In this document: piece after piece, positions 58,401-64,000 of the stretch
Layout of the letters: every line of letters begins with the position of its first letter
Numbering within the stretch: position 1 is the stretch's first letter
Assembly: GCF_030719295.1 (NCBI RefSeq)
Contig: NZ_CP120998.1
Coordinates: 124,001 to 188,000, forward strand
DNA from: Streptomyces sp. Mut1
GTDB lineage: Bacteria; Actinomycetota; Actinomycetes; Streptomycetales; Streptomycetaceae
Reading direction: 5' to 3'
Length of the DNA stretch: 64,000 nt
Made by a program: the position numbers and the translations under genes
The notes under the pieces: model-generated
Seen by the model: only the letters and a program-made list of their open reading frames with translations
The model's database searches: none
What the model was told of the DNA's origin: nothing

Positions 58401-61400
58401 GCGAGGAGGAGCAGGCCGTGTCGACGGTGACCGCCGGGCCCTCAAGGCCCAGCGCGTACGAGATCCGGCCGGACAGGACGCTGGAGGCGTTGCCCGTCAT
58501 GAAGTAGCCGTCGGCGCCCTCCGGGGAGGCCATCAGCAGGCCGCCGTAGTCGGAGCCGTTGCCACCGGCGAACATGCCGGTCCGGCTGCCGGCCAGGGAC
58601 AGGGGGTCGATGCCCGCCCGTTCCGCGGCCTCCCAGGCGGTCTCCAGGAGCAGCCGCTGCTGCGGGTCCATGGACAGCGCCTCGCGCGGGTTGATCCCGA
58701 AGAGTCCGGCGTCGAACTCGCCGACGCCCCGCACGAATCCGCCGTGCCGGGTGTAGGTCGTACCGGCGTTGTCCGGGTCGGGGTCGTACACCCCGTCGAT
58801 GTCCCAGCCGCGGTCGTCCGGGAAGTCGGATATCGCGTCGATGCCCTCGGACACCAGCCGCCACAGCTCCTCCGGCGAGGAGACCCCGCCGGGGAGGCGG
58901 CAGCTCATGCCGACGATGGCGATCGGGTCGTCGTCCTGGCCGCCGGCGTCACCGGCCGGAACCGGGGTGGCGGGCGCCGGGTCGGCGAGACCGACGAGTT
59001 CCTGGCGCAGCAGGCGCGTGAGGGCGGTCGGGGTCGGGTGGTCGAAGATCAGCGTGGCGGGCAGGCGCAGCCCGGTGGCCGCGTTGAGCCGGTTGCGGAG
59101 TTCGATCGCCGTCAGCGAGTCGAAGCCGATGTCGGAGAACACGCGTGCGGGTTCCACGTCGGTGGGTGCGGCGAATCCGAGCACCGCGGCGACGTGGCCG
59201 CGCACCAGGTCGAGCAGTTCGCGTTCCCGTTCGGCCTCGGTGAGCCCGGCGAGCCGGGCGGCCGGCGAGTCGCCGCCCGCGGCGGTGTCGCCGCTCGCGG
59301 CCTCCAGGGCCTTGCGGGCCTCCGGAATGCCGTCGAGGAGCGTGCTGCGGCGGCTCGCGGTGAGGGCGGGCGCGTAGACGGCCCAGTCGATGGAGGCCAC
59401 CGTGAGCGTGGCCTCTCCCCCGCCGACCGCCTGCCGCAGTACGGCGACCGCGGACTCGGGGGCCAGCGAGTGGACACCGCCCTTGCGCTGCCTGGCCTCG
59501 ACGGCCGCGCTGTCCGCCATGCCCGCGTCGGACCAGGGGCCCCACGCGATCGATGTGGCGGCGAGGCCGTCGGCCCGGCGGCGTTCGGCCAGGGCGTCGA
59601 GGACCGCGTTGGCGGCCGCGTAGTTCGCCTGCCCGGGGCCGCCCCAGATTCCGGCGGTGGAGGCGAACAGGACGAACGCGTCGAGTTCCACGCCGAGTGC
59701 CCGGGTCGTCTCGTCCAGGAGCAGCGCGGCGTGTGCCTTGGGCGCCATGACCTGGGCGATGCGTTCGGCGCCGAGCGAGTCGAGGATGCCGTCGGCCAGG
59801 ACACCGGCCGCGTGCACGACCGCCGTCAGCGGGGCCGTCTCGTCGGTGAGCCCGGAGAGCAGCGCGGTGACCTGCGCGCGGTCGGCCATGTCGCAGGCGG
59901 CGAGGGTGACCCTGGCGCCGGTTTCCTCCAGTTCCCGGGCGAGTTCCGGCGCGCCGGGCGCGTCCGCGCCGCGCCGGCTGGTCAGCACCAGGTGCGCGGC
60001 GCCGTTGCCGGCCGCCCAGCGGGCCATCCTGGCGCCCAGGGCGCCGGTGCCGCCGGTGATCAGGACCGTGCCCGACGGCGTCCACGCCGTGTCCGCGTCG
60101 CTCGTGTGCGGGGCGCGCACGAGGCGCCGGCCGAACAGGCCCGACGCGCGCAGGGCGACCTGGTCCTCGTCGCCCGCGGCGATGGCGTTGAGCAGCCGCC
60201 GCGCGGACCGCGCGTCGGCCTCTTCCGGTACGTCGACCAGTCCGCCCCAGCGGTCCGGGTGCTCCAGCGCTGCGACGCGCCCGAGCCCCCACACCGCCGC
60301 CTGGCCCGGCCGGGTCACCGTGTCCCAGCGGGCGGCCGAGACCGCTCCGGAGGTCAGCGACCAGAGCGGTGCGGCGATGCCCGCGTCCCCGAGCGCCTGG
60401 AGCAGTACGGCGGTCAGCGCCAGGCCCCGGGGCAGCCCGGGAAGCCCGTCGGTGTCCCGCTCGTCCCAGGCCAGCAGGGAGACGACCCCGGCGAACTCGG
60501 CGGGTCCGGCGGCCTCTTCGGCCCCCTTGTGTCCGGCGGCTTGCGCGGTTTCGGTGAGCAGGGCGGTGAGTGCCGTGCGGTCCTGGGCGGTCCCGTCCAG
60601 CCGCAGGGGCCGGACGGTCGCGCCCCGGGCGGTCAGCTCGTCGGCGATCGTGTCCGCCCAGTTCCGGGCGGCGTCGCCGTTGCCGTCCGTGCCGGCGGAG
60701 GTCACCACCAGCCAGTCGCCGGTGAGCGGCTCCCCGTCCGCCGGGGCGAGCGGGGTCCAGTTGATCCGGTAGCGCCAGGAGTCGGTGGTGTCCTGCTCGC
60801 GCTGCTTGCGCCGCCAGTCGGCGAGCGCGGGCAGCAGCGAATCGATGACCGATGCCTCGGCGTCCAGCGTGCCGGCCAGCGCGTCCGTGTCGGCCCGCTC
60901 GACGGCCGCCCAGAACTCCCGGTCCGCCGCCGTGCCCCCGTCGGCGGCCACAGCGGCCGGCTCGGTGTCGAACTCCGGCCAGTACGGGCGGCGTTGGAAG
61001 GCGTACGTGGGCAGGTCGACGAGAGCGGGACGGGCTTCGGGGAAGGCGGCCGTCCAGTCGACGTCCACACCGTTGACCCACAGCTCGGCGACTCCGGCCA
61101 GGAACCGGTCCAGGCCACCGTCGTCGCGTCGCAGCGAACCGGTGACCACGCTCTCGTCCGCGATCTCCTGAACGGCCGCGGACAGCACGGGGTGCGAGGA
61201 GACCTCCACGAACACGCCGTAGCCCTCGGCCGCCAGCTTCTCGATGGCCTCGGCGAAACGGACCTGGGAGCGAAGGTTCGTCACCCAGTAGTTCGCGTCC
61301 ATCTCGGAGCCGTCGATGAACTCACCCGTCACCGTCGACAGCAACGCGGTCCTGCCGCCGCGCGGGGTGGTTCCCGCCAGGCTCGTGGTCAGCTCGTCGT

Positions 61401-64000
61401 GCAGTACGTCCATGGCCGGGGAGTGCGAGGCGTAGTCCACCGCGATCCGCCGCGCCCGGAATCCCAGCTCCACACACCGGGCAACCGCCTCCTCGACCGC
61501 GGCGACCTCACCCGAGATCACCACCTGCGAGGGGCCGTTGACGGCAGCGACCGACACCCGGCCGTCCCAGGCGGAGAGAATCTCCTCCACCTGAGCGGCT
61601 CCGGCACCGACCGACGCCATCGTCCCGTCCCCGCTGGCCAGCCCGGCAATGGCCCGGCTGCGCACGCAGACGATCCGCAGCGCGTCCTCCAGGGACAGCA
61701 CGCCCGCCACGTAAGCGGCGGCGATCTCGCCCTGCGAGTGCCCCACCACAGCCGCCGGCACCACACCGAACGACCGCCACACCGCCGCCAGACCCACCAT
61801 GACGACAAACGAGGCGGGCTGGACCACGTCGACCCGCTCAAGGGACTCCGCCCCGCGCAGCACCTCGGTGACCGACCAGTCCACGAGCCCCGCCATCGCG
61901 GTCTCGCACTCGGCGACCACGCCCGCGAACACCGGAGACTCCTCCAGCAACCGGGCACCCATCGACACCCACTGCGCCCCCTGACCAGGGAACACGAACA
62001 CCGGCCGGCCCACCGGACCGGTCACCCCGGACACCACCGACGCCGACGGCTGATCCGCCGCCAGCGCGCCCAGCCCGGCCCCGTACGAACCCAGCACCAC
62101 AGCCCGGTGCTCGAACCGCGCACGCGTCGTCGCCAGCGACCACCCCACCGACACCGGATCGGCGTAGGCCAAGGCGCCCAGCGCGCCTGCCTGGTCCCGG
62201 AGGGCATCGGCACTGCGCCCCGACAGAATCCACGGCACCACCGAGGGGGGCTCGGCCGCGATCCGCTGCTCGGCGGGCGCCGCCTCTTCGGGGGCCTCCT
62301 CCAGGATCACGTGCGCGTTCGTCCCGCTCATCCCGAACGCCGACACTCCCGCACGCCTCGGCTGCTCACCACGCGGCCAGTCCCGCGCCTCGGCCAGCAG
62401 TTCGACCGCGCCTTCTGTCCAGTCCACGCGTGACGACGGCGTGCCCAGGTGCAGCGACTTCGGCATCAGGCCGTGCCGTATCGCCTGGACCATCTTGATC
62501 ACACCTGCCACACCGGCAGCCGCCTGCCCGTGGCCGATGTTCGACTTGATCGAGCCGAGCCACAGCGGGTCGTCCTCCGGCCGGTCCTGGCCGTAGGTCG
62601 CGAGTACGGCCTGCGCCTCGATCGGGTCACCGAGCGAGGTACCCGTGCCGTGCGCCTCCACGACGTCCACGTCCGCGCCCGTCAGGCCGGAGTTGGCCAG
62701 GGCCTGCCGGATGACGCGCTGCTGCGACGGGCCGTTCGGAGCCGTCAGACCGTTCGAGGCGCCGTCCTGGTTGACCGCCGTGCCGCGCACGACCGCCAGC
62801 ACCTGGTGGCCGTTGCGCCGGGCGTCCGAAAGACGCTCCAGGAGCAGCATGCCCACGCCCTCGCCCCAGCTCGCCCCGTCCGCGGCCTCGGAGAACGGCT
62901 TGGAGCGGCCGTCGGTGGCGAGGGCGCGCTGACGGCTGAACTCGATCAGCGAGATCGGGGTGGACATGACCGTCACACCACCGGCCAGCGCCATCGTGCA
63001 GTCGCCCTCCCGCAGGGCCTGGCAGGCCGAGTGCAGCGCGACCAGGGAGGAGGAGCAGGCGGTGTCGATCGTGACGGCCGGGCCTTCGAGACCGAAGGAG
63101 TACGACACCCGGCCGGACAGGATGCTGGGCGAGTTGCCGGTGCCGAGGAAGCCCTCGGAGCTCTCCTTCGCCACGGCGAGCAGGCCGCCGTAGTCCTGGT
63201 AGGTCACCCCGGCGAAGACACCCGTGCTGCTGCCGCGCAGCGTGTGGACGTCGAAGCCGGCGTGTTCCATCGCCTCCCAGGACGTCTCCAGGAGCAGCCG
63301 CTGCTGCGGGTCCATGGAGAGGGCCTCGCGCGGGCTGATGCCGAAGAAGCCCGCGTCGAACCGGCTCGCGTCGTGCAGGAACCCGCCCTCGTGGACGTAG
63401 CAGGTGCCGGGGTTGTCCGGGTCCGGGTCGTACAGCGCTTCCAGGTCCCAGCCACGGTCGGTCGGGAAGCCGGAGATCGCGTCGGTGCCGTCGGCGACCA
63501 GTTGCCACAGGTCCTGGGCGGTCTGGATGCCGCCCGGGTAGCGGCAGCTCATGCCGATGATGGCGATCGGGTCGTCCCGGTCCGCGATCGCCCGGGTCCG
63601 GACCGCCGGCGCGGTGGCGGGCTCGTCGCCGCCGAGGAGTGCGTCGCGGAGGTGGTCGACCAGGGCGCGCGGTGTCGGGTAGTCGAAGACGAGCGTGGCG
63701 GGCAGCCGCAGGCCGGTCTCCTCTCCGATCGCCTCGCGCAGCTGCACGGCGGTGAGGGAGGTGAAGCCGAGTTCGCGGAACGGCAGTTCGGCGTTCATCG
63801 CCTGCGTGGGCGGCTGCTCCAGCACGATCGAGGCGCGGCGGCGCACGATCTCCAGCAGGGCGTCACGCTGTTCCTGCCGGGGCAGGGCGGCGAGACGGTC
63901 GCGCAGGGCCTGACCGCCGCCGGACACGGCCGCGGCGGCCTTGCGGCGTGCGGTGGGGCGGGGCGCCGGCGTCTTTGCCGCGGCCTCGGGGGCCTCGGCC
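52429..64000 (-). CDS. Modular type I PKS (5' end outside window): ACP, then KS-AT-KR-ACP and KS-AT-DH-ER-KR-ACP
   Basis: The frame is open to the right edge, so the N terminus lies outside; 3856 codons are visible. First comes an ACP (visible residue ~75) preceded by a linker like those that follow KR domains, so it ends an earlier module. Module n-5: KS (about 140-565), AT (about 672-970, GHSQG/YASH, methylmalonyl), KR (about 1310-1460, LAD and Trp in GIWGG, A-type), ACP (near 1627). Module n-4: KS (about 1690-2110), AT (about 2220-2520, HAFH, malonyl), DH (about 2570-2800), ER (about 3077-3380, LNFRDVLNALDMYPG and HAAAGGVGMAAAQLARHLG), KR (about 3400-3550), ACP (near 3705), C-terminal docking ending [17 protein letters not shown] at 63927 could be read as a start, but ACP-first synthesis there is implausible. 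Two ACP oddities are given as findings. Confidence 0.95.
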   Translation of the reverse strand, partial: AEAPEAAAKTPAPRPTARRKAAAAVSGGGQALRDRLAALPRQEQRDALLEIVRRRASIVLEQPPTQAMNAELPFRELGFTSLTAVQLREAIGEETGLRLPATLVFDYPTPRALVDHLRDALLGGDEPATAPAVRTRAIADRDDPIAIIGMSCRYPGGIQTAQDLWQLVADGTDAISGFPTDRGWDLEALYDPDPDNPGTCYVHEGGFLHDASRFDAGFFGISPREALSMDPQQRLLLETSWEAMEHAGFDVHTLRGSSTGVFAGVTYQDYGGLLAVAKESSEGFLGTGNSPSILSGRVSYSFGLEGPAVTIDTACSSSLVALHSACQALREGDCTMALAGGVTVMSTPISLIEFSRQRALATDGRSKPFSEAADGASWGEGVGMLLLERLSDARRNGHQVLAVVRGTAVNQDGASNGLTAPNGPSQQRVIRQALANSGLTGADVDVVEAHGTGTSLGDPIEAQAVLATYGQDRPEDDPLWLGSIKSNIGHGQAAAGVAGVIKMVQAIRHGLMPKSLHLGTPSSRVDWTEGAVELLAEARDWPRGEQPRRAGVSAFGMSGTNAHVILEEAPEEAAPAEQRIAAEPPSVVPWILSGRSADALRDQAGALGALAYADPVSVGWSLATTRARFEHRAVVLGSYGAGLGALAADQPSASVVSGVTGPVGRPVFVFPGQGAQWVSMGARLLEESPVFAGVVAECETAMAGLVDWSVTEVLRGAESLERVDVVQPASFVVMVGLAAVWRSFGVVPAAVVGHSQGEIAAAYVAGVLSLEDALRIVCVRSRAIAGLASGDGTMASVGAGAAQVEEILSAWDGRVSVAAVNGPSQVVISGEVAAVEEAVARCVELGFRARRIAVDYASHSPAMDVLHDELTTSLAGTTPRGGRTALLSTVTGEFIDGSEMDANYWVTNLRSQVRFAEAIEKLAAEGYGVFVEVSSHPVLSAAVQEIADESVVTGSLRRDDGGLDRFLAGVAELWVNGVDVDWTAAFPEARPALVDLPTYAFQRRPYWPEFDTEPAAVAADGGTAADREFWAAVERADTDALAGTLDAEASVIDSLLPALADWRRKQREQDTTDSWRYRINWTPLAPADGEPLTGDWLVVTSAGTDGNGDAARNWADTIADELTARGATVRPLRLDGTAQDRTALTALLTETAQAAGHKGAEEAAGPAEFAGVVSLLAWDERDTDGLPGLPRGLALTAVLLQALGDAGIAAPLWSLTSGAVSAARWDTVTRPGQAAVWGLGRVAALEHPDRWGGLVDVPEEADARSARRLLNAIAAGDEDQVALRASGLFGRRLVRAPHTSDADTAWTPSGTVLITGGTGALGARMARWAAGNGAAHLVLTSRRGADAPGAPELARELEETGARVTLAACDMADRAQVTALLSGLTDETAPLTAVVHAAGVLADGILDSLGAERIAQVMAPKAHAALLLDETTRALGVELDAFVLFASTAGIWGGPGQANYAAANAVLDALAERRRADGLAATSIAWGPWSDAGMADSAAVEARQRKGGVHSLAPESAVAVLRQAVGGGEATLTVASIDWAVYAPALTASRRSTLLDGIPEARKALEAASGDTAAGGDSPAARLAGLTEAERERELLDLVRGHVAAVLGFAAPTDVEPARVFSDIGFDSLTAIELRNRLNAATGLRLPATLIFDHPTPTALTRLLRQELVGLADPAPATPVPAGDAGGQDDDPIAIVGMSCRLPGGVSSPEELWRLVSEGIDAISDFPDDRGWDIDGVYDPDPDNAGTTYTRHGGFVRGVGEFDAGLFGINPREALSMDPQQRLLLETAWEAAERAGIDPLSLAGSRTGMFAGGNGSDYGGLLMASPEGADGYFMTGNASSVLSGRISYALGLEGPAVTVDTACSSSLVALHLAAQALRGDECDLALAGGVTLISTPTPFVSFSRQHGLAVDGRCKAFSDDADGTGWAEGVGILVLERLSDARRNGHQVLALVTGSATNQDGASNGLTAPNGPSQQRVIRQALATAGLMAAEVDAVEAHGTGTTLGDPIEAQALLATYGQDRPADRPLWLGSIKSNIGHTQAAAGVAGLIKMVLAMRHEELPGTLHVSEPSSHVDWASGAVELLSESRPWPRGERPRRAGVSSFGISGTNAHVIIEEAPAHDPAPVATPDVVLPVVPWPVAMKTANALTAQAERLAAGVDGLDAADVGLSLATTRAALDQRAVVLGAGTDELRTALSALAAGEPAPHTVTGRARSSSTGFVFSGQGGQRVGMGRELADTFPVFATALDEVCAHFDGLLDRSLREVMFTDADSLKNTGWAQPALFAVEVALFRLVESWGVRPDYLVGHSVGEMAAAHVAGVLSLADACRLVAARAGLMQALPAGGAMWAVRATPDEVTPLLVDGVSVAAVNAPGQVVLSGTREAVEAVASAFEGRQGRWLEVSHAFHSSLMDPMLAEFTNAAGELTYDSPRIPIVSTFTAEPVAEFTAAYWADQVRGTVRFADATTRLKALGVTRFLELGPDATLTGAIDETYDGDALAVAVLNRKQSEPETAVTALARLWADGADVDWAAFYAPTGARTVDLPTYAFQHQRYWPQPPVFRPGDVSAAGLDDAGHPLLGAAVTLAGDDGRLFTARIGVRDLPWLADHEVMGTILFPGTGFLELAMRAADEVGCDRVEELTLAAPLVLPADGTVRLQLQVGAPDATGLRPLKLHARRDDAPADDPWTLHATGLLGGGRPEAAFDLTAWPPPGAETIDVSDFYEMYRQGGFAYGPSFQGLRQAWRSGDEVFAEVSLDGPHAEEAAAYGLHPPLLDAALQALTFLALDGSGRSRLPFSWSGVSLYAYGASSLRVRLAQAGPDALALAIADGTGQPVAHVESLAMRQVSAAQLHSSSRTTAPQDIFRLDWLPVSLPEPAADPVAGRPWAVLGDAATGLDALGLAEALDARLVPDLDALGAEGPVPEVLFVPCTGTHPTGEVTAGTMAADTRALTVRVLDLLQRWLADSRFASARLVLVTSGAIAAGDLEGPGDPAAAAAWGLVRSAQSEEPGRFVLADLDRDTLTAGTAAGLFAALAESDESQVVIRDGAIRAARLVRPAPDDTLLPPADTEAWRLDSTGRGSLGNLTLAADPELLEPLGPDQVRVAVRAAGLNFRDVLNALDMYPGEPGPMGVEGAGVITEVGPGITGFAPGDRVLGMFGKAFGPVSVADRRMIARMPEDWTFEQAASVPVVFLTAYYALVDLAGLKPGESVLVHAAAGGVGMAAAQLARHLGAEVFGTAGPAKHDTLRSLGIDDAHLASSRDLDFEEHFRTTAGTDGIDVVLNSLAREYVDASLRLLGGGGRFLEMGKTDVRTPESLTEAHPGVAYAAFDLIEAGPERIGEMLVEVLRLIGEGALRPLPLATWDVRRAPEAYRHVSQARHIGKVVLTLPSRPDPDGTVLVTGGTGGLGHYVARHLVERYGVRNLLLTSRRGARAEGAEGLVAELEKLGARVRIEACDAADRDALARTLATVEKEHPLTAVVHVAGVVDDGVIPFLTPERLDTTLRPKADAALNLYELTKDSDLAAFVLFSGAAGTLGGAGQANYAAANAFLDEFARWARHRGVPAVALAWGPWIADRGMTGHLTDNDIARMAKAGLRPLDAQAGLALLDFALTADEAALLPMRLDTSPQAFTAGPVPPMLRHLAGSAAPRRTQAAAAAAPEPGAALAGRLRALPAADRADHLLDLVCGQAAAVLGHGSADDIEPEEAFLGFDSLTAIELRNRMGVMTGTRLPATLVFDYPTPAALVEYLLAELVPDGGPDDDTAGAPGPVADGSTALDEIERLEQTLDRLAGSGAAATGDDSVQRRLRALAEKWAAASGTATVTAVAIGEPTGDDETDALESATADELFKMIDGEFGGTS
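52800..58940 (-). other. PKS module n-4: fully reducing KS-AT(malonyl)-DH-ER-KR-ACP
   Basis: KS near 58930-57650; AT GHSVGEMAAAHVAG near 57080 and HAFH near 56795; DH LADHEVMGTILFPG near 56180 and HPPLLDAALQAL near 55690; ER from about 54770 to 53860 with NADPH motif AAAGGVGMAAAQLA near 54345; KR GGTGGLGHYVARHL near 53790 with VVDDG and [16 protein letters not shown] with FLGFDSL near 52885. The only ER in the window; predicted product is a saturated CH2-CH2 unit. Confidence 0.92.
59000..63580 (-). other. PKS module n-5: KS-AT(methylmalonyl)-KR(A-type)-ACP
   Basis: [18 protein letters not shown] near 63060; AT GHSQG near 61745 and YASH near 61430, almost identical to the AT of module 2; [15 protein letters not shown] near 60045 and [13 protein letters not shown] near 59615; ACP DIGFDSLTAIELRN near 59120. 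Confidence 0.9.
63650..63900 (-). other. ACP of module n-6, with GFTSL core
   Basis: The carrier domain reads ELGFTSLTAVQLREAIGEET, where almost every other ACP here has GFDSL. The phosphopantetheine-bearing Ser is kept; the Asp before it is Thr. The rest of module n-6 is outside the window. Confidence 0.85.

Noticed and set aside
63925..63927. GTG at 63927 as the true start of the right-hand PKS gene
   Set aside because: The frame continues open to the window edge with a linker typical of KR-ACP junctions, and a protein starting directly at an ACP has no docking helix here.

Overview
The window is part of a large modular (type I) polyketide biosynthetic gene cluster from a high-GC actinomycete, most likely Streptomyces or a close relative. 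The evidence is the extreme GC content with GC-rich third codon positions, GTG and TTG starts, modular PKS genes with class-1 docking ends, an antibiotic-type PAS-LuxR regulator, and an MqnD-type enzyme of the futalosine pathway. No tRNA, rRNA, CRISPR array or intact transposase was seen.

Layout by region. (1) 1-10224 and 10221-17780, minus strand: two translationally coupled PKS genes. The upstream one starts with a KSQ loading module (active-site Cys replaced by Gln) with a malonyl-type AT, then module 1. The next carries modules 2 and 3 and the start of a further KS, and runs off the left edge. (2) 18191-21021, plus strand: type II thioesterase, macrolide-type glycosyltransferase and FkbM-family methyltransferase. 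(3) 21116-22777, minus strand: secreted GH20 beta-hexosaminidase. (4) 23100-23924, plus strand: PAS-LuxR regulator. (5) 23990-25198, minus strand: second glycosyltransferase. (6) 25394-26935, plus strand: SAM methyltransferase and an MqnD homologue (1,4-dihydroxy-6-naphthoate synthase). (7) 26984-31728, minus strand: deoxysugar operon of 4-ketoreductase, E1-type 3-dehydratase, 3-ketoreductase and third glycosyltransferase. (8) 31923-64000, minus strand: three coupled PKS genes forming the end of the assembly line. They carry six full modules plus the ACP of another, and a terminal thioesterase; the first gene runs off the right edge.

How it fits together (inference). The chain starts from acetate (KSQ plus malonyl AT) and takes three methylmalonyl units with ketoreduction. 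It passes through modules outside the window and ends with one methylmalonyl/KR, one malonyl/DH-ER-KR, two malonyl/KR and two malonyl/DH-KR modules before the TE. The carboxyl end should therefore be a 2,4-dienoate that is macrolactonised. Three MGT-type glycosyltransferases and the 3-deoxygenation genes point to an oligosaccharide containing 2,3,6-trideoxyhexose (amicetose or rhodinose type). The MqnD homologue suggests a naphthoquinone-type unit diverted from menaquinone biosynthesis, as in the naphthoquinone-bearing macrolides I recall (axenomycins, langkolide, PM100117). That assignment rests on gene content only.

A notable regulatory pattern is that all four control regions of the central block contain a 16-bp sequence resembling the PimM (PAS-LuxR) operator consensus. 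This would make the regulator at 23100-23924 the likely controller of PKS, sugar and tailoring genes. Convergent gene pairs are separated by long, nearly perfect hairpins.
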